This document shows positions 34,890-44,568 of a stretch of DNA of 64,000 nt, in pieces. Every line of letters begins with the position of its first letter. Position 1 is the first letter of the stretch. The translations under genes were made by a program, and so were the position numbers. The notes beneath the pieces were generated by a model that was given only the letters and a program-made list of their open reading frames with translations, was not told the DNA's origin and made no database searches. Where the stretch lies: the NCBI GenBank assembly GCA_963837395.1, contig CAWINI010000003.1:310001-374000 (forward strand). Direction: 5' to 3'. The stretch comes from CAVZQN01 sp963837395 (GTDB lineage Bacteria > Acidobacteriota > HRBIN11 > JAKEFK01).

Positions 34890-35828
34890 TTAACCGCCTA
34901 AGTTAACTGAGAAGCCGCCACTTCCACCTTTTTGATTCGGAAAGAACGGCATAATCCAACTTGCAAATGCCGAAATATTTCTGGTTTGAAGATAGAGTGT
35001 TCCTGGCCCTACATATTCTGCAACTACACCTTCACCGCTGAGTGCAGAGCGGATCCAACCTTGCTGTGAAGCTTTCCGCAATGCATAATTCACGGTATTT
35101 TCAAACGCCACAATGTGACCGGTATCAACAATGTATCGTTCACCAGGAGCTAATGTTTTCTTTACGATTGCACCAAAACTAGAAATAAAAAGTCGTCCCA
35201 TTCCGCTCATCTGAATCATGAATAGACCTTCGCGCGCAAAAAATCCTTTTGCACCAGCAAATTTTGTATCCATCTCAAGCGTGATATCGCTTGCAAGAAA
35301 TGAACTGCTTTGTACTAAATATGTATTGCCTGACAATTGAAGTGCAGCAATATCACCGGGGCACGGAGGCGCTAATAAGACTTCACCAGGAACTCCGCCG
35401 CGTGCAGTGAATGTAGTTTGGAAGATTGATTCGCCTGCCAGTTTGCGTTTTAGTGCGCCCATCAATCCGCCTTTCATTTCACTTTGCAATTCGATGTTTG
35501 CTGACATCGCAACCATTGCACCGGATTCGGCAATCATCGATTGTTCGGAAGGAAGATAAATTGTCAGAACGGAAAATGCTGGACCGTCAGAAATCTTGTA
35601 TCCCTCACCTGAAATTTGGATCGGCTGAGGGGTAGTCAAAAATGCGGATGGTATTTTAGGCGCGGGTGGTTCAGGAATGGCAGCAACTGGTGGCGGCGGA
35701 TCCGGAGGGTCTGGCGGCATAGGAATGGCTGCCAATGGAGGTGGATCTGTCGAGGTCACTCGGAAGCCGCACTGGATGCAGAATCCAGCGCCTTCTTTTA
35801 AAGCTGCCCCACAATTCGAACAAGTCAT
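34890..35828 (-). CDS. AIM24 family (TIGR00266) protein with zinc ribbon
   Basis: A 312-residue protein. Residues 1-22 form a zinc ribbon (CSNCG and CIQCG). A Pro-rich linker follows (about 25-65), then an AIM24/TIGR00266 beta-sandwich: MIAESGAMVAMSANIEL, GLMGALKRKLAGES, PGDIAALQL, FFAREGLFMIQMSG and YIVDTGHIVAFE. The family is widespread, cytosolic and of unknown biochemical role. AGGAGGGAGAG precedes the start. Its pairing with a kinase-TPR gene is of interest because AIM24-type proteins often appear next to signalling genes. Confidence 0.85.
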   Translation of the reverse strand: MTCSNCGAALKEGAGFCIQCGFRVTSTDPPPLAAIPMPPDPPDPPPPVAAIPEPPAPKIPSAFLTTPQPIQISGEGYKISDGPAFSVLTIYLPSEQSMIAESGAMVAMSANIELQSEMKGGLMGALKRKLAGESIFQTTFTARGGVPGEVLLAPPCPGDIAALQLSGNTYLVQSSSFLASDITLEMDTKFAGAKGFFAREGLFMIQMSGMGRLFISSFGAIVKKTLAPGERYIVDTGHIVAFENTVNYALRKASQQGWIRSALSGEGVVAEYVGPGTLYLQTRNISAFASWIMPFFPNQKGGSGGFSVNLGG

Positions 35829-35857
35829 CTCTCCCTCCTATTTCCCTAGCCTATTTG

Positions 35858-35888
35858 AACCACTGAGTAACTTCGTGACTCCGTGGTG
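35858..35888. repeat. Small word-built hairpin
   Basis: AACCACTGAGTAAC pairs with GTGACTCCGTGGT with few mismatches around a 3-base loop. It lies in the promoter gap of the AIM24 gene and shares vocabulary (accac, ccgtggt) with other hairpins in the window. Confidence 0.4.
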
Positions 35889-35948
35889 AATATACCAAAT
35901 GTAGCATATTCGAAACTTTTTCTTTACTTTATCGTCCTATATCTATGG

Positions 35949-36461
35949 TTATTTGATTACTTCAAGTTCGGTAATCATTGAGGTGACCGTGTTCCAAAGA
36001 ATGCGGCGCCAAAAGCTGATCAAGGGAAACCATTTATGAAAGGGACGCTGGTAAAGATAGTCAATTTTCTTGATTCGAAATGCGCCTTTAAAAGGGAATT
36101 CAAAATTTTCCCAATTTTTTCCCTCGAAGTATTCAAAGGTTTTTTCGGTAAAAAAATTAACATGAGTAGGATCCTTATACGCCTTAACCGAGGTGTAATA
36201 AGGGACATTTATAATGACCCGGGCACCGGGCTTGCAGATGCGGTGAACTTCCTCAAACAACTGAACCAGATGATTTACATGTTCGAACAGGTGGCGGCTG
36301 AACACTTCGTCCACCGAACTGTCCCGAAAAGGCAGTTTGCTTTCAACATCGCATACCAGGTCCACATTTCCGGTTAGCTGGCGGTCTACACTCAGGTATC
36401 CGTCCCGCTTAGTACGGCCTGCCCCAAGGTCCAATTTGATTTGATGATTTGGCATCGCCAC
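35949..36461 (-). CDS. Class I SAM-dependent methyltransferase
   Basis: A 170-residue Methyltransf_11-like enzyme: KLDLGAGRTKRDGYLSVD is the SAM loop, then CDVESKLPF, SSVDEVFSRHLFEHV and EVHRICKPGARVIINVPYY. Size and motif set resemble sugar or surface-polymer methyltransferases, and the late part (FKGAFRIKKIDYLYQRPFHKW) is basic and aromatic. The substrate is unknown. It is a single gene whose promoter lies in the repeat-rich gap to 36826. Confidence 0.8.
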   Translation of the reverse strand: MAMPNHQIKLDLGAGRTKRDGYLSVDRQLTGNVDLVCDVESKLPFRDSSVDEVFSRHLFEHVNHLVQLFEEVHRICKPGARVIINVPYYTSVKAYKDPTHVNFFTEKTFEYFEGKNWENFEFPFKGAFRIKKIDYLYQRPFHKWFPLISFWRRILWNTVTSMITELEVIK

Positions 36462-36581
36462 ATGATAGCGTGAGCGATGGTTAGCAGCAATGATTTTTAG
36501 GATATGAAAATGGAACCACGAAGATCACGAAGTAATAGTTATTTGAAATTACCTTCGTGCTTGTTCATGACTTGCTTTTGA

Positions 36582-36715
36582 AAAATGGTAATCGTCAAGT
36601 TCCCCCTCCTTATGAAGGAGGAGGATAAGGGGGTGGTTGGAGACATTGGAAAACGTTCCAACCCCCCTCTTTAATCTCCCCCTTCATAAGGGGGAGAACT
36701 CGACGACCGTTTTCA
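36582..36715. mobile_element. MITE-like imperfect palindrome
   Basis: About 130 bp that can fold almost end to end. The left half (from about 36582) carries CGTCAAGTT, CCCCCTCCTTATGAAGG and GGGGGTGGTTGGA. The reverse complement of the right half reads CGTCGAGTT, CTCCCCCTTATGAAGG and GGGGGGTTGGAA in the same order. There is no ORF. Outside it, CCACGAAG (about 36515) and CTTCGTGG (36747) form a second inverted pair. Together these fill the 425-bp gap between the methyltransferase and efflux genes. Confidence 0.6.
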
Positions 36716-36886
36716 TTGTTTCTGTTTGATCTTAAGATCATGACACTTCGTGGTTAATTGAGGGCTTTTTGCTGGATAGACTTTTCGGGAACTTCAGAGA
36801 ACTAATCGTATAAGGGTCACGTATAGATGTTTGAAAATGAACGACATCCAACGAATAAAACGGCCATCAGACAGGAGGTAATGAAT

Positions 36887-37975
36887 ATGATCAGGCGTCA
36901 CCCAGTTGTTAGTGTTTTTATTGTTGTGCTTGCGATCGGCGGGCTTGTTTTCCTCTTGCTGCCATCGCTAGCGGCTAGTAAGGCAACCAAAGAAAAAATC
37001 AAACAAGCCGAGCAGGATAAGAAGGAAGATAAGAAGCTTCCAGTTGAAGTTGCCGTAGCAAAAAAAGGTGCGATCAGCAGTTGGATTGTCACTACTGCCA
37101 CTCTGGAGCCGGATAGCCAGATCACAATTCTTTCCGAAACAACTGCGACAGTTCAAAACTTGATGGTTGATGAAGGGTCGTTTGTAAAAGAAGGTCAGAC
37201 TTTAGCAGTGTTTGCTGACAATCAAAAAATGGTGGATGTTCAAAAGGCCGAAATCCGTTTGCAGAATTCAAAAGTTGAATTGCAACGTAAAGAATCCTCC
37301 TATCAACAAAAAATTATCAGCCAGGCTGATTACGATAAAGCAAAATTTGAACGTGATGTTGCCGATTCTGAATTGAAAGCAGCGACAGTTGCATCACAAC
37401 GATTAACAATTCATGCTCCATTTTCAGGAATTATCACTCAGCGATTTATCGAAAAAGGACAAAACATCACGCTCGGTGCGCAACTGTTCACTCTGTTGGA
37501 TAAAGATCCTTTGAAAGCGCGGATCTATTTACCTGAAAAAGAGATTTTTGGTGTCGAAAAAAATCAGCAAGTAGGTCTTACTTTGAATGCACAAAAAGAT
37601 GTGAAATTCACGGGCAAGATCGATCAGATCAATCCCGCAGTAGATTCAAAAACCGGTACAGTGAAAGTCACCATTATTGTTGATAGTGCTCCGCAAGCCG
37701 TTAGACCGGGATCATTTGTTGATGTGCGTTTGGTAACACAGCGGCATGAGAATGCGTTGTTGATTCCGAAACGTGCGCTCGTTGAAGAAGCAGGCGAAAA
37801 ATACGTATTCCTATTAAATAAGGATATGGTTATTCGTCGCACTGTAAAAGTTGGTTTTACTGATGATGTGAATGCGGAAATTTTATCAGGAGTAGATTCA
37901 GGAAATTCAGTAGTAACTGCAGGACAAGGATCATTACGTGATGGATCCCGCGCTGAAGTAGTAGAGAATCGCTGA
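36887..37975 (+). CDS. RND efflux periplasmic adaptor (MFP)
   Basis: About 362 residues. An N-terminal signal anchor (VVSVFIVVLAIGGLVFLLL) is followed by the barrel-sandwich half-motifs (VQNLMVDEGSFVKEGQTLAVF and LTIHAPFSGIITQRFIEKGQNI) flanking a short coiled-coil hairpin, then the beta-barrel and membrane-proximal domains. It bridges inner-membrane RND pump and outer-membrane channel. The ATG at 36887 lies eight bases from AGGAGG; upstream in-frame ATGs are less well placed. It is 9 bp before the first RND permease. No TolC-type gene is in the window. Confidence 0.88.
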   Translation: MIRRHPVVSVFIVVLAIGGLVFLLLPSLAASKATKEKIKQAEQDKKEDKKLPVEVAVAKKGAISSWIVTTATLEPDSQITILSETTATVQNLMVDEGSFVKEGQTLAVFADNQKMVDVQKAEIRLQNSKVELQRKESSYQQKIISQADYDKAKFERDVADSELKAATVASQRLTIHAPFSGIITQRFIEKGQNITLGAQLFTLLDKDPLKARIYLPEKEIFGVEKNQQVGLTLNAQKDVKFTGKIDQINPAVDSKTGTVKVTIIVDSAPQAVRPGSFVDVRLVTQRHENALLIPKRALVEEAGEKYVFLLNKDMVIRRTVKVGFTDDVNAEILSGVDSGNSVVTAGQGSLRDGSRAEVVENR

Positions 37976-37984
37976 GGTAGGGTC

Positions 37985-40900
37985 ATGAAAATCGCGGAAA
38001 TCTCCATTCGGCGTCCTATAACAGTTGGCATGGTCACCGTAGCGGTGATTATGTTCGGACTGGTTGCATTCAGCCGTCTTCCCATTAACCTCCTGCCGGA
38101 TATTTCGTATCCAAGTTTGACGGTTGAAACAAAATATGCACAAGCGGCTCCTAACGAAGTTGAGAATTTAATTTCGAAACCGATTGAGGAAGCTGTTGCT
38201 GTTGTGTCCGGTGTTCAGCGGATCACGAGCCGCAGCCGTGCAGGAATTTCCGAAGTTACGATGGAATTCGGTTGGGGAACCAACATGAATTTTGCGGCTT
38301 TGGATGTCCGCGAAAAAATCGATCTTGTTCAACTACCACGCGATGCAGATAAACCAAATGTACTTCGCTTCGATCCTTCAAACGATCCGATTCTGCGTGT
38401 AATTCTGAGCGGCGGATCGAATCTTGTCGAACTGCGTTTGTTCGCAGAAAAGACCATCAAGAAAGAGCTTGAATCGCTGGATGGTATTGCAGCAGTAAAA
38501 ATCAACGGTGGATTGGAAGAAGAGATTCACGTTTATCTGGATGAAACAAAACTTTCGGCGCTGGGATTAACTGTTCAAGATGTTAACAACACGCTGGCTC
38601 GCAATAACGTCAACATCGCCGGTGGAAGCCTTTATGAAAATGAAGCACGCTATCTTGTTCGGACGCTGAATGAATTTCAAAAGGTAAATGATTTATCAGA
38701 ACTAATCATCAAGGATGATAATGACCGCAAAATCATGCTTCGCGATGTGGCACGTGTTGAAAGAGGAACCAAAGATCGCGAAGTCATAACTCGCATCAAC
38801 GGAAAAGAAGGTGTTGAGCTTGCAATCTTCAAGGAAGGCGATGCTAACACAGTTCAAGTTGCAAAAGCAGCAAAACAAAAACTTGAGACGATCAAAAAAA
38901 CTTCGCTGGGATCATCCGCAAAAACCGGAATCGCAATGGATATCATGTTTGATCAATCCAAGTTCATCCAGGAATCGATCGATGAAGTCCGCAACAATGC
39001 AATCATTGGTGGATTGCTCTCTATTCTCATTCTGTTTTTCTTTCTGAAAGAATTCCGATCCACAGTAATCATTGGACTCTCGATTCCAATTTCGATCATC
39101 ACCACATTTTTCGTGATGTATCAGCTGAACATCAAATTGAACATTATGTCCCTTGGGGGTTTAGCGCTTGGCGTTGGAATGCTGGTAGATGATGCGATCG
39201 TTGTTTTGGAATCGATTGTTCGGCATTACAAAGGTGGTAAGCCTCTGGCGCAGGCCGCATATGATGGCACAAAAGAAGTGGGCCTGGCAGTAACCGCCAG
39301 CACGCTGACCACAGTTGTTGTGTTCTTGCCGATTTCCTTTATTGAAGGAATTGCCGGCCAGATGTTCAAAGATCTCGCAATCACAGTTACGGTATCGCTG
39401 CTGGTATCGATGATTTCTGCGTTCGCTTTAATTCCGATGTTGTTTTCGCGTGGATTTAAGAAGTCATCATCGGATGTACCAGCGTACAGAAATAAAGTTT
39501 CCAAAGCCGTATTTCATTCGGCTCCCACCACAACATTACGGTTCATCCGTAAAATCGCGGGATTTGCAGGCAAAATGTTTTCGAAGTTGATTGCGCCATT
39601 CATCCGCTTCACAGATGGTATGCTCAATATCTTTTACAAATCCTATCCGCGCATTTTGAGATCTGCGCTGCGACATCGCTGGATGGTTCTCGCAGCAGTA
39701 TTCGGCCTTGTGGCTCTATCGATATTGCTGATCAGCCGTTTGGGTGTTGAGTTAATTCCAGCTGTAAGCCAGGGGGAATTCAGTTTCCAAATTGAATTAC
39801 CACAGGGAACGCCGCTGACACAAACAGAAAAGATCTTAAAGAATGTTGAAAAACAGATTCGCGAAATTCCTGATGTGAAAACTTGCATGATCTTGCTCGG
39901 CCGCAATGCCAATGTAAGCTGGACATCAGCGGAGAGTTACGAAAATTCAGCAGTGCTGAACATTCGAGTTGAAGGAAAAGATTTACGTGTTGCAGAAGAA
40001 TCAACTGCGGAAAAAATTCGAAGTGTTTTGGATCGTTATCCTGATTTGATCTACAAGATGCAACGTCCGAGCCTTTTCAGTTTCCGCACACCGATTGAAG
40101 TGGAAATCTATGGCGATGATCTTGAGTCGGCAAGCAAATCAGCAGCCGTACTTGAATCCAGAATGAAAGGGATTTCAGGTTTAACCGACATCAAGACGAG
40201 CTGGGAAGAAGGATCACCTGAAGCACACATTTTGTTCGACCGCGATCAATTGGCTCGCTTCAATTTGAATCTTCAGGATGTTGCTGGAATTTTAAGAAGT
40301 AAAGTCAGAGGCGATATTGCAACTGAATTCCGCGAAGGTGATGAAGAAATTGATATCCGGGTTTGGAATGATGATACATTTCGCAATTCGATTGAAGATT
40401 TGCAAAACATGACAATTGCTCGCGTGGAAAATGTTGCTGTTCCACTCAAAGCTGTAGCTCAAGTTGTTAGCGGTCGTGGTCCGAATGAAATCCGCCGAAT
40501 TAATCAAAAACGTGCAATCGTAATTTCTGGAAACTTAAGCGGAGCGAGCCTGGGACAGGTCTCCGCTGAAATCAATCGCATCATCCATGAAACAGCGTTG
40601 CCAGCGAAAGTGAATGCAATCCTTGGTGGGCAGAATGAAGAATTACAGCGATCATTCAAATCTTTGTACCTGGTTGCCGGATTATCAATCTTCCTTGTTT
40701 ACTTCGTAATGGCCGCCCAATTTGAATCATTAAAACAACCTTTTGTTCTGATGTTCACCGTTCCACTATCAATCATCGGAATCGCCTGGATTTTGTGGGT
40801 AACGCAGCAACAAATCAGTGTGATTGTGATGATGGGATTCATCATACTGGCTGGAATTGTCGTTAAAAATGGAATCATTCTTGTTGACTACATCAATCAT

Positions 40901-41236
40901 GGACGCAAAAACGGATTAGCCATGGTGGATGCAATGATTGATGCCGGTAATGTTCGTATCAGACCGATCATCATGACAACGCTTACTACCTTGCTTGGCT
41001 TAATTCCGATGGCGTTCAGCACCGGTGAAGGTTCCGAAATTCGTGCACCGCTTGCCATCACAGTAATTGGTGGCCTTACTGTTTCAACAATCCTGACTGT
41101 TGTAATTATTCCGCTTCTTTACAGTATTACTGAACGCGAAACTGTTGTTGTTCCTGCTAAAGTTGTAACGCCTGAATTCGAAACATCAATTCCGGAAACT
41201 ACAGCAGCCATGCCTGCGAAAGAGGCGGAAGCGTGA
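37985..41236 (+). CDS. RND efflux permease, first of a tandem pair
   Basis: A 1083-residue AcrB/MdtB-type inner-membrane pump of usual family length. It has a first membrane helix near residues 12-30, the porter-domain motifs NLLPDISYPSLTVE and VSGVQRITSRSRAG, and helices with GGLALGVGMLVDDAIVVLE (the proton-relay Asp pair) and, in the second half, GFIILAGIVVKNGIILVDY. It should export lipophilic compounds using the proton gradient with the adaptor upstream. The stop overlaps the next pump's GTG by four bases. Confidence 0.93.
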   Translation: MKIAEISIRRPITVGMVTVAVIMFGLVAFSRLPINLLPDISYPSLTVETKYAQAAPNEVENLISKPIEEAVAVVSGVQRITSRSRAGISEVTMEFGWGTNMNFAALDVREKIDLVQLPRDADKPNVLRFDPSNDPILRVILSGGSNLVELRLFAEKTIKKELESLDGIAAVKINGGLEEEIHVYLDETKLSALGLTVQDVNNTLARNNVNIAGGSLYENEARYLVRTLNEFQKVNDLSELIIKDDNDRKIMLRDVARVERGTKDREVITRINGKEGVELAIFKEGDANTVQVAKAAKQKLETIKKTSLGSSAKTGIAMDIMFDQSKFIQESIDEVRNNAIIGGLLSILILFFFLKEFRSTVIIGLSIPISIITTFFVMYQLNIKLNIMSLGGLALGVGMLVDDAIVVLESIVRHYKGGKPLAQAAYDGTKEVGLAVTASTLTTVVVFLPISFIEGIAGQMFKDLAITVTVSLLVSMISAFALIPMLFSRGFKKSSSDVPAYRNKVSKAVFHSAPTTTLRFIRKIAGFAGKMFSKLIAPFIRFTDGMLNIFYKSYPRILRSALRHRWMVLAAVFGLVALSILLISRLGVELIPAVSQGEFSFQIELPQGTPLTQTEKILKNVEKQIREIPDVKTCMILLGRNANVSWTSAESYENSAVLNIRVEGKDLRVAEESTAEKIRSVLDRYPDLIYKMQRPSLFSFRTPIEVEIYGDDLESASKSAAVLESRMKGISGLTDIKTSWEEGSPEAHILFDRDQLARFNLNLQDVAGILRSKVRGDIATEFREGDEEIDIRVWNDDTFRNSIEDLQNMTIARVENVAVPLKAVAQVVSGRGPNEIRRINQKRAIVISGNLSGASLGQVSAEINRIIHETALPAKVNAILGGQNEELQRSFKSLYLVAGLSIFLVYFVMAAQFESLKQPFVLMFTVPLSIIGIAWILWVTQQQISVIVMMGFIILAGIVVKNGIILVDYINHGRKNGLAMVDAMIDAGNVRIRPIIMTTLTTLLGLIPMAFSTGEGSEIRAPLAITVIGGLTVSTILTVVIIPLLYSITERETVVVPAKVVTPEFETSIPETTAAMPAKEAEA

Positions 41237-43623
41237 GTCTCGCCAGTTTAGCAATCCGAAAACCTATTACTACAATCGTAATACTAGCAAGCATTGTAGT
41301 TCTCGGTGCAATTGCAGCTACTCGCATGAAGCTGGCTTATCTTCCGAACGTGGATTTCCCGCAGGTGATGATCCGTGTCGATTATCCCAATTCAAGTCCA
41401 ACTCAAATTGAAAAGAACATCGTAAAGCCGATCGAAGAAGCTCTGTCTACGATGAGTGGAATCAAAAACATGAATTCCAAATCAACAGCGGATGGAGCGG
41501 AAATTAATTTGGAATTCGATTGGGGTTTAAAACTGGATTTGATCCGGACAGAAATCGGTGAAAAAGTGGAGATGGTCCGCAAAGATCTCCCACCCGATGT
41601 TGAACACATCAACATTTTTAACTTCAGTTCTAATGACATTCCCGTCGTTCAGGCACGTGTATCGGCTCCCGGAATCGATTTAGCTGCAAATTACGATCTT
41701 CTGGAAAAGAAAATCAAAGTTCCGATTCAACGGATTCCTGGTGTTGCTCGTGTGGATCTGGATGGTGTGAGTCCAAAAGTCATATATGTCGATTTGATCT
41801 TGAATAAGATTCGTGAACATAACATCGATGTAGGCAGACTTGCTGAACTTCTGCAAAAAAATGGTGCGAATGTCAGCATCGGAAAGATTCGCAGTGAAAC
41901 AAACGTAATCACGGTTCGTTCGCTTGGAAATTATCCAGACTTTAACGCCCTTGAAAATTTGCCAGTCAACGATCGCGGCTTGAAACTGAGTGATATCGCT
42001 GAAATCAGCTATGAAGAGCCGGCACTCGAATTCGGCAGACATCTAAATCATTCCTATGCGGTTGCAGTTCAGGTCTTCAAAGAACCCACCGCAAATACAG
42101 TTGAAGTTGCCTCACAAGTAACGAAGTTAATTAAGAATGACTTTCCGAATGATCCGGATCTGAAAGGCATCAGCTTATTTGTTTGGGAAGATCAAGCCGC
42201 TGAAATTACAAACGGACTCTCCGGAATCACTGAAGGCGGCTTGTGGGGTGGACTCTTTGCGCTTGTAATTCTTTACGTATTTCTGCGCCGACTGGATATG
42301 ACGCTCGTTGTTAGTCTTGCAATTCCAGTTTCACTGCTTTGCGGCACCGCAGCGCTGTACTACTTAGGCATGACCTTTAATGTAATGTCCATGATGGGTT
42401 TGATGTTAGCTGTAGGCATGCTGGTTGACGATGCAATTGTTGTTTTGGAATCCATTTATAAATGCCGGCAAGAAGGAATGCACAAACTGGAAGCATCCGA
42501 AAAAGGCTCCAACAGCGTTGCGCTTGCTGTAACAATGTCAACGATCACTACCATCATTGTTTTTCTTCCATTGATTGTTGGGAAAAAAACCAACATTACA
42601 ACATTCCTTGCTGAAATCGGAATGGCAATTACAGTATCTCTGCTCTGCTCCTTATTCTTATCTTTAACTTTGATTCCTCTGGTAACATCACGTTACTTGA
42701 AAGAAAAGGAAGCACCGGAAGCTCGAATCATAACCTGGATGCGTGAAAAATATGTAGTACTTCTTGCATGGACATTCCGTCATCGCTGGTCAACCGCTGG
42801 CATTGCTATTTTGCTAATGGCTAGCATATTTTTGCCGCTCAAAAACATTCAAACTGGAATTTTCTCCGGCGGAAAAAATAAGCGTCAAATGCTTCAATAT
42901 GAATTTGCGGATTTCACATATAAATCGGACGTTGAACGGACCGTCACGAAAGTCGAAAAATTTCTGGATACTAAACGTAAAGAATATCCGATGGAATCGA
43001 TCTATTCATATTTTACTGATAGCACTGCAATGACAGTTGTATCGTTTCAGCGCGATGATGTAACCGCAGAAGAAGCGAAAGCTTTTAGAGAAAAACTTCG
43101 AAAAGAATTACCGAAGTTTGGCGGTGTAAGAATTTATTTTGAAGATGAAGATGAAGCCGCGGGCGGAGATACGAAATTCTTTTCGGTTTATCTTTACGGA
43201 GAAGATATTGAAGTACTAAAAGGTCTGGCTCGTGAAAGTGAATTAAAACTTGCAAAACTGAAAGGCATTGAAGACTTGCGTATGGATGCAGACACTGGCC
43301 GCCGTGAAGTTCAGATGGTATTAAATCGCGAAAAAGCAATCAAAGCTGGAGTTACTCCGCAGGACCTTTCACAAATTCAGATGTTCACACTTGGTGGACA
43401 ACGGCTTCCGCGCTACACAACAACTGAAAAAGAAATCGATATGGTGTTAGGACTTCGTATTGATGAACCGGGCCAACATCGAAGATTTGAAGAATTTACA
43501 AATCGGCACACAAAATGGCCCAACTGCCTTACGCTCATTTGTGGATTTCAACACAGTGGAAGGACAAAATGTTCTACAAAGACTAAACCGCAAAAATTTT
43601 GTTTCGCTAAAAGCGATGTTTGA
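41233..43623 (+). CDS. RND efflux permease, second of pair, N-terminal part (frameshifted)
   Basis: GTG start overlapping the previous stop (GTGA). The frame carries the first 740 or so residues of an RND pump: LPNVDFPQVMIRVDYPNS, STMSGIKNMNSKS, and the proton-relay helix GLMLAVGMLVDDAIVVLE. After LGLRIDEP the frame becomes nonhomologous (from about 43470) and stops at 43623. The continuation lies one base ahead in the frame starting at 43460. Removing one G from the GGG at 43470-43472 restores LRIDEPANIEDLKNLQI. Together the parts make about 1030 residues, the normal length. Confidence 0.85.
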   Translation: MSLASLAIRKPITTIVILASIVVLGAIAATRMKLAYLPNVDFPQVMIRVDYPNSSPTQIEKNIVKPIEEALSTMSGIKNMNSKSTADGAEINLEFDWGLKLDLIRTEIGEKVEMVRKDLPPDVEHINIFNFSSNDIPVVQARVSAPGIDLAANYDLLEKKIKVPIQRIPGVARVDLDGVSPKVIYVDLILNKIREHNIDVGRLAELLQKNGANVSIGKIRSETNVITVRSLGNYPDFNALENLPVNDRGLKLSDIAEISYEEPALEFGRHLNHSYAVAVQVFKEPTANTVEVASQVTKLIKNDFPNDPDLKGISLFVWEDQAAEITNGLSGITEGGLWGGLFALVILYVFLRRLDMTLVVSLAIPVSLLCGTAALYYLGMTFNVMSMMGLMLAVGMLVDDAIVVLESIYKCRQEGMHKLEASEKGSNSVALAVTMSTITTIIVFLPLIVGKKTNITTFLAEIGMAITVSLLCSLFLSLTLIPLVTSRYLKEKEAPEARIITWMREKYVVLLAWTFRHRWSTAGIAILLMASIFLPLKNIQTGIFSGGKNKRQMLQYEFADFTYKSDVERTVTKVEKFLDTKRKEYPMESIYSYFTDSTAMTVVSFQRDDVTAEEAKAFREKLRKELPKFGGVRIYFEDEDEAAGGDTKFFSVYLYGEDIEVLKGLARESELKLAKLKGIEDLRMDADTGRREVQMVLNREKAIKAGVTPQDLSQIQMFTLGGQRLPRYTTTEKEIDMVLGLRIDEPGQHRRFEEFTNRHTKWPNCLTLICGFQHSGRTKCSTKTKPQKFCFAKSDV

Positions 43624-44323
43624 AGGCAGTGGAAAAGAATGGGATAAGATGCGCGAGAAAATCACCGAACAGATGAACGTTGTGAAGTTACCCCCGGGAT
43701 ATTCATGGAGCTACGATCGGCAGATTCAACAAGGCGATGAAGATAATAAAGTCATGTTAATTAACTTCTTGCTAGCGTTGGCCCTTGTTTATTTTGTAAT
43801 GGCATCGCTGTTCGAATCATTGATTCATCCTTTAGCAATTATTATTTCAATTCCGTTCGCATTGGTTGGTGTGTTCTGGTTATTGTGGATTACAAATACG
43901 CCATTCAATTTGATGGCTCAAATCGGACTCTTGATCTTGATCGGCGTTGTTGTTCGTAATGGAATTGTGTTAATTGATCGCGTTCATCAGCTACGCGAAT
44001 CGGGAGTTGATCGTATGGAAGCATTATTGCGAGCGGGAAATGATCGACTCCGTCCAATCTTGATGACCGCAGCAACTACGATTCTTGGTCTGTTACCACT
44101 GGCCCTTGGAAGCAGTGCTTTACTTGGATTGAGTTATTATCCGCTCGCACGCGCGGTTATTGGTGGTCTTGCCGCGTCAACGGTTCTCACTCTGATCATT
44201 CTTCCATTTGTTTATTCGTTGTTTGATGATGCAGCCGCATGGGCACGCAGAATTTGGTTGGTCTCTGAAACCGGCAAAACTGAATTGCCGGCAGAAACAG
44301 CGATCGCTGCATCAGGGGATTAA
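43460..44323 (+). CDS. RND efflux permease, second of pair, C-terminal part (frameshifted)
   Basis: A 287-codon frame with the last part of the second RND pump: NIEDLKNLQIGTQNG, PPGYSWSYDRQIQQ, then the C-terminal helices with IGLLILIGVVVRNGIVLIDRV and RPILMTAATTILGLLPLALG. The apparent start ATG is inside the coding overlap and is unlikely to be used. The sequence on both sides of the break is well conserved, so any disruption is recent or an assembly artefact. It ends the efflux operon and is followed by a terminator. Confidence 0.85.
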   Translation: MMNRANIEDLKNLQIGTQNGPTALRSFVDFNTVEGQNVLQRLNRKNFVSLKAMFEGSGKEWDKMREKITEQMNVVKLPPGYSWSYDRQIQQGDEDNKVMLINFLLALALVYFVMASLFESLIHPLAIIISIPFALVGVFWLLWITNTPFNLMAQIGLLILIGVVVRNGIVLIDRVHQLRESGVDRMEALLRAGNDRLRPILMTAATTILGLLPLALGSSALLGLSYYPLARAVIGGLAASTVLTLIILPFVYSLFDDAAAWARRIWLVSETGKTELPAETAIAASGD

Positions 44324-44348
44324 TTTACCGCATCAGCACATAGCAGAG

Positions 44349-44419
44349 GGCGCCAGCTCTTCAACCGCAGAGACTCAGAATTCTGTGATTCTGTGGTAAA
44401 AGAGCTGGCGCCTTTTTTT
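44349..44419 (+). terminator. Terminator with word-repeat insert in its loop
   Basis: A perfect 13-bp stem (44349-44361 with 44400-44412) is followed by seven T on the plus strand. The loop itself contains a second imperfect hairpin made of ACCGCAGAG and CTGTGGT words. It ends the RND operon and runs into the stop of the convergent gene. Confidence 0.85.
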
Positions 44420-44568
44420 ATTTCGATTTGCGTGCTTTCATCTGGTCAAGAAATTTGCGGGAAGCTGCATCAATCGGAGCTTCTTTCAACTGAATTGTTG
44501 AAATTTTGCCAGCGGCACCAGCAGCAGAACTTGTTGTAAACGTTCCATCAAAATTCAAACGGAACGGG
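44418..44568 (-). pseudogene. C-terminal remainder of PPC-like secreted protein
   Basis: The frame here reads SPFRLNFDGTFTT and ends in a basic tail, and continues the PPC-like domain of the gene at 44569-44892 one base out of frame. It has no start of its own at a sensible place. It is recorded separately because the frame is broken as given. Confidence 0.6.
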
